Positions 52,229 to 60,896 of a DNA stretch of 64,000 nucleotides are shown here, piece after piece. The translations under genes and the position numbers were made by a program. The stretch covers positions 1 to 64,000 of the forward strand of contig CAMBSD010000001.1 in NCBI GenBank assembly GCA_945870425.1, read 5' to 3'. The DNA is from Chitinophaga pinensis (GTDB taxonomy: Bacteria > Bacteroidota > Bacteroidia > UKL13-3). The notes beneath the pieces were generated by a model. It was given only the letters and a program-made list of their open reading frames with translations. It ran no database searches and was not told the origin of the DNA. The stretch's first letter is position 1. The number at the start of each line of letters is the position of its first letter.

Positions 52229-52449
52229 TCTTCAATTTCATTATCAGCCTCCTGATTTGTAGCAAATTCTCCGTTTTTTATTTGCTCTTGAGATAAGGAG
52301 ATAGCCATGCGTTGTTCATCCGAAAGTTTATATATTTCTATATCGTCATTTTCTATTTCCAACAAACGATACACCTCATGAAGTAATTCTTCATTGTCTG
52401 TTTTATTAATGCTATTAATAAGTTTTTCTTTTAATTCAATACCAGACAT
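52213..52449 (-). CDS. Antitoxin partner of the RelE/ParE toxin
   Basis: 78 residues, acidic, helical (LKEKLINSINKTDNEELLHE; SLSQEQIKNGEFATNQEADN). The C-terminal NEIEEWLKS is typical of antitoxins of this class. It comes first in the pair and overlaps the toxin start by 16 nt. I see no clear DNA-binding ribbon or helix-turn-helix, so autoregulation is only assumed from the family. Confidence 0.72.
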   Translation of the reverse strand: MSGIELKEKLINSINKTDNEELLHEVYRLLEIENDDIEIYKLSDEQRMAISLSQEQIKNGEFATNQEADNEIEEWLKS

Positions 52450-52554
52450 AATCTCAATTTTTTATTCAAATATATGAATTGCTTTTAAATCTATAAAAAT
52501 ATATGTGCTCTATTTTTATTACCGAGTTACAAACTCTTTTTCATTTTCGATAGG

Positions 52555-52586
52555 TAGTCGCTGCGCTTTGGCTCGGCTTCAGACTA
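52555..52586. repeat. Possible REP-like hairpin
   Basis: TAGTC (52555-52559) and GACTA (52582-52586) enclose a GC-rich stretch (GCTGCGC...GCTCGGC) in an otherwise AT-rich gap between the antitoxin and trmN6. The stem is short. Nothing else is seen in this 236-nt gap. Confidence 0.3.
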
Positions 52587-52685
52587 AGCATAGTTAGAAA
52601 TAGTATGCTACTTTATCAAACTAAAGAAGCATAAATAAAATCCCCCTTTTCAAAAATAATCCAATATTTGCTAGCATAATCAGGC

Positions 52686-53405
52686 ATGAGAAATACGCAT
52701 TTTCAGTTTAAACAATTTGCTTTGCTTCAAGACAAAGCAGCCATGAAACTAGGCACAGACAGTGTCTTGTTGGGCTGTTTTACTGAAGTTGGCGAGGTTA
52801 AATGCATATTGGATATTGGCACGGGCACGGGTATTCTTGCTCTTATGATGGCTCAAAAATCAAATGCCAAAATTGATGCCGTAGAAATAGATGAAGTAGC
52901 TTTTAAACAAGCTGAACAAAATGCCATAGAATCACCTTGGCATGATAGAATAAAAATACATCATACTGCTATTCAAAATTTTCAAGCTTTTAAAAAATAT
53001 GATATCATCATAAGTAATCCCCCTTATTACCGCAATGCAAAAAACATGGGTATTGAGGATGAGAAGCGGGCTTTAGCCCGCCACGACAAAGACCTTCCCT
53101 TTGAAGATTTATGTATAGAGGCTTATCGGTTGATGAAAGAAGAAGCATTGTTTTGGCTCATTCTACCACAAATAGAAGGACTTGAATTTATTCAAATTGC
53201 AAAACAGCATAACTTGCATTTGGATCAACTTATCCTTGTAAAACCGAAGCCAGAAAAAGATGTCAATCGCTTAATTTTAGCTTTGGGAAAATCAAACAGA
53301 TCACATACTGAAACAGGATTTACGATCTATCAATCTGATGGAACTGCCACCACCGAATATGTAAATTTGACAAAGGATTTCTACTTATGGAAAGATAGAA
53401 GTTAA
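52686..53405 (+). CDS. trmN6: tRNA1(Val) adenine-37 N6-methyltransferase
   Basis: 239 residues. Class I SAM methyltransferase of the YfiC/TrmN6 type, which methylates A37 of tRNA-Val. Start FQFKQFALLQDKAAMKLGTD fits the family. The SAM site is ILDIGTGTGILALMMAQ (about 39-55), the acidic loop VEIDEVAFKQAE, and the amino-methyltransferase motif ISNPPYY (about 112). RALARHDKDL is the family's conserved motif. Its stop overlaps that of the convergent DUF2461 gene by 4 nt. Confidence 0.92.
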   Translation: MRNTHFQFKQFALLQDKAAMKLGTDSVLLGCFTEVGEVKCILDIGTGTGILALMMAQKSNAKIDAVEIDEVAFKQAEQNAIESPWHDRIKIHHTAIQNFQAFKKYDIIISNPPYYRNAKNMGIEDEKRALARHDKDLPFEDLCIEAYRLMKEEALFWLILPQIEGLEFIQIAKQHNLHLDQLILVKPKPEKDVNRLILALGKSNRSHTETGFTIYQSDGTATTEYVNLTKDFYLWKDRS

Positions 53406-54061
53406 GCTTCAATGGCTCGGTTTAAGAAGTCATTCAAGGGTTTCATAGCTTTGAATGTTTTCACTATTTCCTTTTCAAAATTTTTCTCAAACAAAACACT
53501 ATCATCTAATTTCTTAAAACTCAAGAAACTTTTATGCTTTAGATATTCTACAGCAGGATTATCAGCCTCATAGCCTTTTGGCGGCCTTGAAAGGGTCTCT
53601 CCACTTATTGCACCAAATTCTTTTTTGTATTCCTTATGATGGATGATGGCTTTAAACTCATCTAAATTATAATCAATTTCCTGTCTGATATTGGCCAATT
53701 TATCTGATGCGGGCATATAGCAGCCACCTGCTACAAAAACATCATTGGGTCTCACTTGAAAATAATAACCACAAAAATCTAACTTCTTTCCACCTTTACT
53801 CATACTAGCCCCAAAATTGGTTTTATAAGGAGATTTATCAGCTGAAAAGCGCACATCTCTGTTAATCCTAAAAATGCAATTCTTTGGTTCCAAACCAAGT
53901 ATATCTGCATCAAAAGCACCAATTTCTGTTACCAAGCCACCAATACATTCAATCCATTCCTTCCTAAGCGTTTCGTATTCCTTTCTATTGGCGTCAAACC
54001 ATTCTTTGTTATTATTCTTTTCCAACCTTTTAAGAAAGTCGAGTAGGGCTTTGTAATTCAT
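53402..54061 (-). CDS. DUF2461 family protein
   Basis: 219 residues from the ATG at 54061 (MNYKALLDFLKRLEKNNNKE); the frame is open further up but the family starts here. Typical stretches: LKRLEKNNNKEWFDANRKEY, RINRDVRFSADKSPYKTNFG and YYFQVRPNDVFVAGGCYMP. Cytoplasmic, function unknown, widespread in bacteria and fungi. It is convergent with trmN6 and overlaps it by 4 nt at the stop codons. Confidence 0.9.
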   Translation of the reverse strand: MNYKALLDFLKRLEKNNNKEWFDANRKEYETLRKEWIECIGGLVTEIGAFDADILGLEPKNCIFRINRDVRFSADKSPYKTNFGASMSKGGKKLDFCGYYFQVRPNDVFVAGGCYMPASDKLANIRQEIDYNLDEFKAIIHHKEYKKEFGAISGETLSRPPKGYEADNPAVEYLKHKSFLSFKKLDDSVLFEKNFEKEIVKTFKAMKPLNDFLNRAIEA

Positions 54062-54171
54062 AATATTTGTTGGTTTAATAGCCAAAGTTAAACAATTGCT
54101 TATTTTTGGCAAAAAATTGATACGCAGTCAAGCTAAATCATTTGATATTTAGTAACATTGTAGCCTATAAT

Positions 54172-54948
54172 ATGTTTGACAGAGAAAGACCTAGTTTTGA
54201 AGATAGCAACAATGTAACCGTAAAACGTTGCTTTTATGCTTATGAATTTGCACGCGATTATGTAAAAGGTAAACAGACTGCTGATGTAGGCTGTGCGGAT
54301 GGATATGGCACACAATACTTAGCCGACTTCACTCAAAGTACCATTGGAGTTGACTATAGCGAAGTGACCATAGCAGACGCAAGACAAAAGCATGCAGCCA
54401 AAACAAATTTGAGTTTCAAAGCAGGAAAGGTGCCTCCTATTCCTTTGGAAGACGAGAGTGTAGATGTTCTTACCGCTTTTCAATTTATTGAACATATAGA
54501 ACCACGTTTGGCTTTTATGCAAGACGTAAAACGCGTATTAAAACCAGGTGGTATTTTTCTTTGCACCACACCCAATATCAAAATGAGCATTGCACGTAAT
54601 CCATTTCATGTGCATGAATACACTTTTGATGAAATGAAATCTGAAGCCTCTAAAGTATTTGAAAACATTGAACTTAAAGGCCTTCAAGGAAACGACAAAG
54701 TGAATACTTACTATGCCGACAATGCCAAATGGGCAAAGAAAATATTAATGTTAGATCCTTTGGGTTTACATAAAATGGTGCCTGCTTCTTGGTTGGTTAA
54801 ACCATACAATATGCTTACCTCAATGATGCGTAAAGACTTGAAAGAGCAAAATGACGATACCCTTGCAATCAGTACCCAAGATTTCTTCTTAACTCAAGAT
54901 AATTTGGATGCAACTTGGGATATTTATTTGATTGCTAAAAAAGGTTAA
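54172..54948 (+). CDS. Class I SAM-dependent methyltransferase
   Basis: 258 residues from the ATG at 54172 (MFDRERPSFEDSNN); a TTG at 54142 in the same frame is a poorer start. The SAM motif is TADVGCADGYGTQYLADFTQ, followed by GVDYSEVTIADARQ, DVLTAFQFIEHIEPRLAFMQ and LKPGGIFLCTTPN. This is a type 11/23 methyltransferase of the kind often used on quinones, lipids or sugar chains. The substrate is not clear from context: it stands alone between DUF2461 and yidD. Confidence 0.85.
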   Translation: MFDRERPSFEDSNNVTVKRCFYAYEFARDYVKGKQTADVGCADGYGTQYLADFTQSTIGVDYSEVTIADARQKHAAKTNLSFKAGKVPPIPLEDESVDVLTAFQFIEHIEPRLAFMQDVKRVLKPGGIFLCTTPNIKMSIARNPFHVHEYTFDEMKSEASKVFENIELKGLQGNDKVNTYYADNAKWAKKILMLDPLGLHKMVPASWLVKPYNMLTSMMRKDLKEQNDDTLAISTQDFFLTQDNLDATWDIYLIAKKG

Positions 54949-55120
54949 TCGGCAAAATACTACCATATAGGATTCCAATAGTGTTCATATCAATCTTTTA
55001 AAGTTTCCTCCGCATGCCGGTATTCATCAGTGCAATATAAAACTGAGAGGGTTATGCCTTAAATTAAATTCCACCTCATATGTTATGTCCTTTGTTACCA
55101 TAACAAAATTCCATAAACAG

Positions 55121-55348
55121 CTATGGCAAGGGGTCATAGCCATGTCCACCCCAAGGGTGACATCGGGCAATTCTTTTCGCACCTATAAAAATTCCTTTGA
55201 AAATACCGTATTTCTTAATGGCTTCTTCAGCATATTGACTGCAAGTGGGGTTGTAACGGCAAGCATTCGGCAGAAGGGGGGATAATACATATTTGTAAAA
55301 CCTAATCATGAGGATGAAAGGAAACTGTACCACGTTTTTAAACCGCAT
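55121..55348 (-). CDS. yidD: Membrane protein insertion efficiency factor YidD
   Basis: 75 residues, normal size. YidD helps YidC insert membrane proteins. Signature [40 protein letters not shown] and [12 protein letters not shown] all present. It overlaps the end of rnpA by 11 nt, the classic rpmH-rnpA-yidD order. A second, exported YidD-like protein is encoded at 17614-18072. Confidence 0.95.
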   Translation of the reverse strand: MRFKNVVQFPFILMIRFYKYVLSPLLPNACRYNPTCSQYAEEAIKKYGIFKGIFIGAKRIARCHPWGGHGYDPLP

Positions 55349-55715
55349 CTGCTATTTTCTTTAATGCATCGATAAATTTAGGTTTCAGAAGATTGAAATC
55401 CATTTCAGGCTTGCCTGTATAGCCAATCATTAAGGCTATTTGTTTGTCTTGGCTAGCCAGTTTTTCCAATAAAGGTTGTTTGTGCAAACGATAGAGTTCG
55501 CGCAATTGCCTTTTGATACGATTGCGGCTAATGGCAGTTTTAAAATTCCTTTTTGATACAATTATCAATACCTGACATGATGCATCTTGCTCTGCTACTG
55601 ACACAAAAGAAAAACGTAAAGGGGCTAAGTATAAACTAAAAATGCCCTTTTGGAAAAGGGCAGTTATTAATTTTTGGCTTGAAAGGCGCTCTGATTTTCG
55701 GAATGTATAATTCAT
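55338..55715 (-). CDS. rnpA: Ribonuclease P protein component
   Basis: 125 residues from the ATG at 55715 ([17 protein letters not shown]); the frame is open to 55766 but the family N-terminus starts here. Binds RNase P RNA and helps process tRNA 5' ends. The core motif [20 protein letters not shown] matches the RNR signature (normally K.AV.RN..KR..RE). It lies between rpmH and yidD, as in most bacteria. Confidence 0.93.
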   Translation of the reverse strand: MNYTFRKSERLSSQKLITALFQKGIFSLYLAPLRFSFVSVAEQDASCQVLIIVSKRNFKTAISRNRIKRQLRELYRLHKQPLLEKLASQDKQIALMIGYTGKPEMDFNLLKPKFIDALKKIADAV

Positions 55716-55811
55716 AAAAAAAAGATTCCAGCTAAACTTTGGAATATGTATAATGGTACACACCATCTAAAAAAGGTGCATACAACAAAGCATAATCAAA
55801 TCAATGATTTA

Positions 55812-55973
55812 TTATTTTTTATGACGTTTCTCGTCAGATACGGTAAGTTTTTTTCTACCATGAGCTCTGCGAGCAGCAATTACTTTTCTTCCTGATGCAC
55901 TTTCCATTCTTGAGCGGAATCCGTGCTTGTTTCTTCTTTTGGTATTTGAAGGGTTATATGTTGGTTGTGCCAT
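55812..55973 (-). CDS. rpmH: 50S ribosomal protein L34
   Basis: 53 codons, too short for common length cut-offs. The protein starts [20 protein letters not shown], then [20 protein letters not shown] and [13 protein letters not shown]. The KR.R.HGFR.RM.S..GR.V...RR..GR..L pattern is that of L34. It is the first gene of rpmH-rnpA-yidD, with a strong promoter just upstream. Confidence 0.97.
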   Translation of the reverse strand: MAQPTYNPSNTKRRNKHGFRSRMESASGRKVIAARRAHGRKKLTVSDEKRHKK

Positions 55974-55995
55974 TACCTTTAAAATTTTAGGACTG

Positions 55996-56025
55996 CGAAA
56001 GTAAGGTTTTCTGTATTTAATACAA
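55996..56025 (-). promoter_or_regulatory. Promoter of rpmH-rnpA-yidD
   Basis: On the minus strand: TTG (56023-56025), 19 nt, TACTTTCG (55996-56003), one base off TAnnTTTG. The rpmH start is 23 nt downstream of the -7 element. Confidence 0.65.
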
Positions 56026-56110
56026 AAAATGTTTGAGAAAATTATGGTAGTATTCTATAAATTTCTGCTCACCTCTTCATTATCAGCCAGTACAATAAAA
56101 AATTTATTAA

Positions 56111-56146
56111 AAAAAAAGCGCTAAACATAAAGTTTAACGCTTTTTT
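56111..56146. terminator. Intrinsic terminator of the small lipoprotein gene
   Basis: AAAGCGCTAAAC pairs with GTTTAACGCTTT around ATAAA, with one mismatch, flanked by A- and T-runs, so it can act in both directions. It ends the minus-strand lipoprotein gene 20 nt upstream. Confidence 0.85.
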
Positions 56147-56166
56147 GATTGTTGCAAACTAAATAA

Positions 56167-56391
56167 TTAGTGAGCAGCTTCAGTTGAAGCAGCAGCTGTA
56201 TCAACAGCAGCTGAATCAGCAGGCATCATAGATGCTTCTAAAGCAGCTAACGAATCAGCCATTCTAGTAGATGCTTCGATTGAATCTTGAACTCTTTTTG
56301 CTTCCATTTTAGCTTTTTCTTCAGCTGAAGGACCACAAGCAACGATAGCTAACATAGCTGTAGCTGCAACGATTGATAATACTTTTTTCAT
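56167..56391 (-). CDS. Small Ala-rich lipoprotein
   Basis: 74 residues from the ATG at 56391 (MKKVLSIVAATAMLAIVACG). The lipobox is AIVAC. The mature part is helical and Ala/Glu-rich (EEKAKMEAKRVQDSIEASTR, then ADSAAVDTAAASTEAAH), a low-complexity type common in Bacteroidota lipoproteins. It has its own promoter and terminator, which suggests strong expression. No function can be assigned. Confidence 0.75.
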   Translation of the reverse strand: MKKVLSIVAATAMLAIVACGPSAEEKAKMEAKRVQDSIEASTRMADSLAALEASMMPADSAAVDTAAASTEAAH

Positions 56392-56424
56392 TTGTTTGTT
56401 ATGTTTATTTTTGAAACTCGGGCG

Positions 56425-56453
56425 CAAAATTATGCTAATTCTGTTAATATCAA
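56425..56453 (-). promoter_or_regulatory. Promoter of the small lipoprotein gene
   Basis: On the minus strand: TTG (56451-56453), 18 nt, TAATTTTG (56425-56432), an exact TAnnTTTG. It supports the start at 56391, giving a leader of about 25-30 nt. It overlaps the end region of der. Confidence 0.65.
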
Positions 56454-56464
56454 AATGTTTTCTA

Positions 56465-57778
56465 TTATTTTTTTCTCATAAATATGGTTATGGGCACTCC
56501 CGTTAGGGGGTAATGTTCTCGCATCTTGTTTTCAAGATACCTTTTATAGCTTTCGTTAACATACTGAGGGTGATTACAAAACAAAGCAAATTTCGGATTT
56601 TGACCAGGAAGCTGGGTAGCAAATTTAATTTTCACAAATTTACCTTTAATGGCTGGAGGTGGATACGCCTCAACAATCTCATGGATGAATTCATTCAATT
56701 CATGGGTAGCAATCTTACGTTTTCTATTTTCGGCCACCATGAGCGCCAATTCAACTGCTTTAAATATTCTTAATTTCTCTGTAGCTGAGATAAATAGAAT
56801 AGGCACGTCAACAAACGGCTTCATCTTTTCCAAAATAACCGTTTCAAAATTTTTGGCCGTTTTAGTATCTTTTTCTATCAAATCCCATTTGTTAACCAAA
56901 ATTACCAAGCCTTTTCCATTTTTAACTGCCAAGTGAATTAAATTGATCTCTTGAGAATCAATACCTACAACAGCATCAATCACCAAAACCACCACATCAC
57001 AATTTTCCAATGCTTTGATAGAACGCATTACAGAATAGAACTCGATATCCTCTTTTACCTTTGCTTTTCTGCGAATACCAGCTGTATCCACCAAAACAAA
57101 TTCTTTATCAAATAGCTTATAATGAGAGTGAATGGTATCTCTGGTTGTTCCAGCAATATCTGTTACAATATTTCTTTCTTCACCTAAAAGTGCATTAACC
57201 AAACTCGATTTTCCAACATTGGGTCTTCCTACTACAGCGATTTTTGGCAATGCATCCGCTACTGCATCGGTATCTTCTTCAGAAACTTCAAAATGACTAA
57301 CTACTTGATCAAGTAATTCACCTGTACCCGAGCCATTTGCAGAAGAAATCGTAAACATTTCTTTGAAACCTAAGCCCCAAAATTCATGTGATTGAAACTC
57401 CCTATTTATGTTGTCTACTTTATTTACAACAACATAAACAGGCTTTTTGGTTCTTCTTAAAATATCTGCGAAATCTTTATCAAGCTCAGTTATGCCTGCC
57501 GACACATCAACCATAAATAAAAGTACATCAGCTTCGCTTATAGCAATTTTAACCTGACTGCGTATGGCAGATTCAAAAATATCCTCACTATCTGGAACAT
57601 ATCCTCCAGTATCAATAACTGTAAACTCTTTTCCTATCCATTCAGACTTACCGTAATGTCTGTCACGCGTAACTCCACTAAAATCATCAACTATGGCTTT
57701 TCGTTGCTCAACAAGTCTATTAAAAAGTGTTGATTTTCCTACATTTGGCCTGCCTACTATGGCTACTATATTTCCCAT
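56465..57778 (-). CDS. der: Ribosome-assembly GTPase Der (EngA)
   Basis: 437 residues from the ATG at 57778 (MGNIVAIVGRPNVGKSTLFN). Needed for 50S subunit assembly. Two GTPase domains: G1 of the first in VGRPNVGKST (about 8-17) with DTGG and NKVD, and of the second in VGRPNVGKSS (about 182-191) with DTAGIRR and NKWD. The KH-like C-terminal domain is at about 350-437 (PPPAIKGKFVKIKFATQ). A TACTTTTG -7 element (minus, 57786-57793) lies directly upstream and favours this start over the longer frame to 57847. Confidence 0.96.
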   Translation of the reverse strand: MGNIVAIVGRPNVGKSTLFNRLVEQRKAIVDDFSGVTRDRHYGKSEWIGKEFTVIDTGGYVPDSEDIFESAIRSQVKIAISEADVLLFMVDVSAGITELDKDFADILRRTKKPVYVVVNKVDNINREFQSHEFWGLGFKEMFTISSANGSGTGELLDQVVSHFEVSEEDTDAVADALPKIAVVGRPNVGKSSLVNALLGEERNIVTDIAGTTRDTIHSHYKLFDKEFVLVDTAGIRRKAKVKEDIEFYSVMRSIKALENCDVVVLVIDAVVGIDSQEINLIHLAVKNGKGLVILVNKWDLIEKDTKTAKNFETVILEKMKPFVDVPILFISATEKLRIFKAVELALMVAENRKRKIATHELNEFIHEIVEAYPPPAIKGKFVKIKFATQLPGQNPKFALFCNHPQYVNESYKRYLENKMREHYPLTGVPITIFMRKK

Positions 57779-57785
57779 TTGGGCG

Positions 57786-57793
57786 CAAAAGTA
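57786..57793 (-). promoter_or_regulatory. Putative -7 element of der
   Basis: TACTTTTG on the minus strand, an exact TAnnTTTG, 8 nt before the start codon, which would give a nearly leaderless mRNA. No TTG at the right distance. Confidence 0.4.
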
Positions 57794-57901
57794 ATCTTTT
57801 AAAATCAGATTGTGTTTATATATAATGTAATACAGGTGTTTAGTCAAATATTAGCATAATGATGAAACTATTTAAAAGGCAAAATCGTCAAAAAGATAAT
57901 T

Positions 57902-58276
57902 ATGAGCGTCAATAAAATGAAAAAAACTTTGGTTATTGGCGCAAGCGCAAATCCCCAGCGATATTCATATATCTGTACAAACCTTCTGAGTGAATACAAA
58001 CATGAAGTAGTAGCCCTTGGAAATAAGCCTGGTATTATAAGTAAACATGCCATCATTACCCTTTTCCCCGAAAGCAAGGACTTTGATACAGTAACAATGT
58101 ATCTGAATGAAAACCTTCAAAAGGAATACTATGACAAGATTATTGATTTAAAACCTAAAAGGGTGATTTTCAATCCAGGAACTGAAAACCAAGAGTTTAT
58201 GGAGATATTAAAAAAAGAGGGCATACAGCCTATTGAAGCATGCACTTTGGTGCTTCTTCGTACCAATCAATTCTAG
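57902..58276 (+). CDS. CoA-binding (Rossmann) domain protein
   Basis: 124 residues; ATG at 57902 or 57917 (MKKTLVIGASANPQRYSYIC). The pattern VIGASANPQRYSY...L...GHEV fits the small CoA-binding proteins of the YccU type, as do PKRVIFNPGTENQE and EACTLVLLRT at the end. Ligand and role are unknown. It is divergent from der and precedes a TPR lipoprotein. Confidence 0.85.
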   Translation: MSVNKMKKTLVIGASANPQRYSYICTNLLSEYKHEVVALGNKPGIISKHAIITLFPESKDFDTVTMYLNENLQKEYYDKIIDLKPKRVIFNPGTENQEFMEILKKEGIQPIEACTLVLLRTNQF

Positions 58277-58358
58277 CGGTTCATATTTCTATACTTTCAC
58301 ATTTTTTATGTGGATAGTATTGTTTTTCAATAAAGTACTTTCGTGCAAAATATCAAAA

Positions 58359-58856
58359 ATGAAAAGAATTGGGATTTTGTTAATTTCAATCATGGCTTTG
58401 ATTTCTTGTCAATCGCCTAAAGAAAAACAAATAGATAGAATCAAATCATTGGAAGCGAGCGATAGCAGTTTTAATGTAAACATAATGAACGAATTGAACA
58501 ATGCGTATATTGATTTTACTGAAAAATATCCAGACGATACGCATACACCTGAGTACTTGCTTAAAGCCGCTCAACGGAGCAGTGTTTTGGGCAAACCAAA
58601 TGAGTCAATAACCTTATTTAATAAGATTATCGAAAATTATCCTAACTCAAATTTTAGTGAAGAAGCTTTGTTTTTAAAGGCATATACCTATGAAAACAAC
58701 CTGAACGAAACCGATAAGGCCAAACAAACTTATGAGGATTTTATTCATAAATACCCTAAAAGTCAGCTAGTTGAAGATGCCAAATTATCTCTGCAAAATG
58801 TAGGAAAATCTCCGGAGGAAATTATGGAAGGCATAACCGATAAGGATGAAGACTAA
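58359..58856 (+). CDS. TPR lipoprotein
   Basis: 165 residues from the ATG at 58359 (MKRIGILLISIMALISCQSP); the longer open frame upstream has no family support. Lipobox ALISC. The mature part has tetratricopeptide-like pairs (PDDTHTPEYLLKAAQRSSVL, NESITLFNKIIENYPNSNFS, KAKQTYEDFIHKYPKSQLVE), as in BamD/YbgF-type envelope proteins. TACTTTCG at 58336-58343 is a -7 candidate. Its stop overlaps that of the convergent CarH-like gene by 4 nt. Confidence 0.82.
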   Translation: MKRIGILLISIMALISCQSPKEKQIDRIKSLEASDSSFNVNIMNELNNAYIDFTEKYPDDTHTPEYLLKAAQRSSVLGKPNESITLFNKIIENYPNSNFSEEALFLKAYTYENNLNETDKAKQTYEDFIHKYPKSQLVEDAKLSLQNVGKSPEEIMEGITDKDED

Positions 58857-59770
58857 TTTTGAAGAACTAAATTCTTGGCGTTTATGGTACTTATTGAATT
58901 CACTAATTCTATGAACTCTGATATACTGTTAATAATTCGAACGTTTGCAGGACATTTCACATTGGCATTTAAAATCTGAGATCCTGTTAAAAATATTTGA
59001 CTTTCGGGCCAATTGGCAGAAAGATAATTTATCATTTCTTGTTTGTCCATCTGAAAGGTTGCGCATGTGATGGTAGAAAAAATATAGTCAACAATACCAT
59101 TATCAAAGGTTATTTTCAAGTCTTTTACAGGCACTTCTTGGCCTAGATAAATAACTTCATGACCGCGGTTACGTATGATATAGTTTGCAAACAAAAGACC
59201 TAATGAATGTTGCTCATTCTCGGGCAAAAATAGTAAGAATCTCTTTCTATGTTCAGAATAAGTTCCAATTTGGCCATCAATTGAAACATAAAGTTTTTGC
59301 TTAATTATATTAGTAACGAAATGCTCGTGTGCCGGCTGAATAGAACCAACCTGCCACAATACACCAACTTCATGTAAAAACGGAAAGATAATGTTTACCA
59401 TGGTTTGCTCTAATCCATATTGGATGATTGACTTAGACAATACCTTGTGAAAATCAAATTCGTCAAAACTCAACATAGAGACTATAAGCGATCTAATTTG
59501 AGAATTAAATTCCGTAGAGTTTGGTTTTAGATTTACAACTGCTTCCTGTATTTTATCATGGCTTAACTTAGCAATTTCAGAAATTTTGATTCCATGGTTA
59601 TTAAGGGTGACAATATTTAAAAACAACTTTAGATCCTCGTCATCATAATATCTGATATTTGTTTCAGTACGTTTTGGTGTAACAATATTATACCTCTGCT
59701 CCCACATACGTATTGTGTGACTTTTGATGCCAGTAACAGATTCAATATCTTTAATAGAAAATTTACCCAA
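58853..59770 (-). CDS. MerR-type regulator with B12-binding domain (CarH-like photoreceptor)
   Basis: 305 residues. N-terminal MerR helix-turn-helix (about 1-70: FSIKDIESVTGIKSHTIRMW, then EQRYNIVTPKR), a four-helix domain with W....(11)EH in LWQVGSIQPAHEH (the Trp, Glu and His positions used by CarH around adenosyl-cobalamin), and a cobalamin domain with E-x-H-x-x-G in PENEQHSLGLLFANYIIRNR and VIYLGQEVP. CarH/LitR proteins repress in the dark and release DNA in the light. The frame has no ATG; it begins with TTG at 59770. It is divergent from the TIGR01777 epimerase gene, a likely target. Confidence 0.85.
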   Translation of the reverse strand: MGKFSIKDIESVTGIKSHTIRMWEQRYNIVTPKRTETNIRYYDDEDLKLFLNIVTLNNHGIKISEIAKLSHDKIQEAVVNLKPNSTEFNSQIRSLIVSMLSFDEFDFHKVLSKSIIQYGLEQTMVNIIFPFLHEVGVLWQVGSIQPAHEHFVTNIIKQKLYVSIDGQIGTYSEHRKRFLLFLPENEQHSLGLLFANYIIRNRGHEVIYLGQEVPVKDLKITFDNGIVDYIFSTITCATFQMDKQEMINYLSANWPESQIFLTGSQILNANVKCPANVRIINSISEFIELVNSISTINAKNLVLQN

Positions 59771-59787
59771 AATTATTTTAACAGTTA

Positions 59788-59795
59788 TATATTTG
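59788..59795 (+). promoter_or_regulatory. Putative -7 element in the CarH/epimerase intergenic region
   Basis: TATATTTG on the plus strand matches TAnnTTTG, 49 nt before the epimerase start. The gap is only 73 nt and shared with the regulator's start, so an operator for the regulator is expected here. No TTG at the usual distance. Confidence 0.45.
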
Positions 59796-59843
59796 GTAGA
59801 AACAGAATGTGACCATTTTTGTTTTTAAGGTTAAATATAAAAT

Positions 59844-60746
59844 ATGAAAAAGATACTTGTTACAGGCGGAAGCGGTTTAGTTGGTAAACAGCTAACCCGT
59901 ATTTTAGAAGAAAATAAATCAGAAGTTTCTTGGATAGGTAGATCCAAAAAAGAAAGACCTCATCATCAAAAATACAATTGGGATGTTGAAAATGGGAGCA
60001 TTGAAACTGGATGGCTACAAAATACAGATACCATTATTCATTTGGCGGGTGCAGGGGTTGCGGACCACAAATGGTCGGATTCATACAAAAAAGAAATATA
60101 TGAAAGTCGAATAAAATCAACGAAATTATTGCATGATACACTTTCAAATAATAATCACTCGGTGAAAACTTTGGTTTGCGCATCTGCCATCGGCATATAT
60201 GGAAATAATTGTCCAAAAAGCACAGATGAAACATTCCCTGCACAAAGTAATTTTCTAGCAAAAGTTTGTGATGATTGGGAGAAAGAAGCAATCAAATTTG
60301 AATTACTTGGTATTAGGGTTGTTATTATCAGAGTAGGTATTGTTTTGGCTAAAGAAGGAGGTTTTATAAAAGCCATTTCAGCTCCAGCTAAATGGGGACT
60401 TGGTGCAGCTTTTGGCAATGGTAAAATGATAACGAGTTGGATACATATTAATGACCTCTGTGGGATTTTTATGAAAGCTGGAAATGACCCAAACATGAGA
60501 GGTTCCTATAATGCGGTTGCGCCAAATCCTGTTAGCAACAAACAAATAACCAAAGCCATTTGCCACGCTATACATCGACCCTATTTATTGCCCAATATTC
60601 CTGCATTCTTACTTAAATTAGCACTAGGTGAAATGGCTAGCATGATTCTTGCAAATCAAAATATATCATCAAAAAAAATTGTAAAGGCAGGCTATACATT
60701 TGTCTTTAATCATGTTGAAGAAGCCATAACTGATGTCATAATTTAG
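59844..60746 (+). CDS. TIGR01777 family NAD-dependent epimerase (SDR39U1-like)
   Basis: 300 residues. Rossmann start ILVTGGSGLVGKQLTRILEE, then IHLAGAGVADHKWSDSYKKE and YESRIKSTKLLHDTLSNNNH, the SDR Ser/Tyr region CASAIGIYGN, and a C-terminal DUF1731 part (about 245-300). Members are atypical short-chain dehydrogenases of unknown substrate. It is divergent from the CarH-like regulator, so light or B12 control is plausible. Confidence 0.87.
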   Translation: MKKILVTGGSGLVGKQLTRILEENKSEVSWIGRSKKERPHHQKYNWDVENGSIETGWLQNTDTIIHLAGAGVADHKWSDSYKKEIYESRIKSTKLLHDTLSNNNHSVKTLVCASAIGIYGNNCPKSTDETFPAQSNFLAKVCDDWEKEAIKFELLGIRVVIIRVGIVLAKEGGFIKAISAPAKWGLGAAFGNGKMITSWIHINDLCGIFMKAGNDPNMRGSYNAVAPNPVSNKQITKAICHAIHRPYLLPNIPAFLLKLALGEMASMILANQNISSKKIVKAGYTFVFNHVEEAITDVII

Positions 60747-60896
60747 TAAAATACCTAAATTATATTGGCTTGAATATATGCATAATGAACTAAATAAGTG
60801 GATAACGCGTCTTATGTTCAAAACATTTTAGAGATAAAACACCACAAATTATCATATTAGCATTGTTTTTGCGTTTTCAAATTAATACATACGGCT

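Noticed and set aside
53065-53085. GC-rich palindrome GCGGGCTTTAGCCCGC inside trmN6, looking like a REP or terminator
   Set aside because: It encodes the conserved RALARH motif of the TrmN6 family and is not followed by a T-run, so it is explained by the protein.
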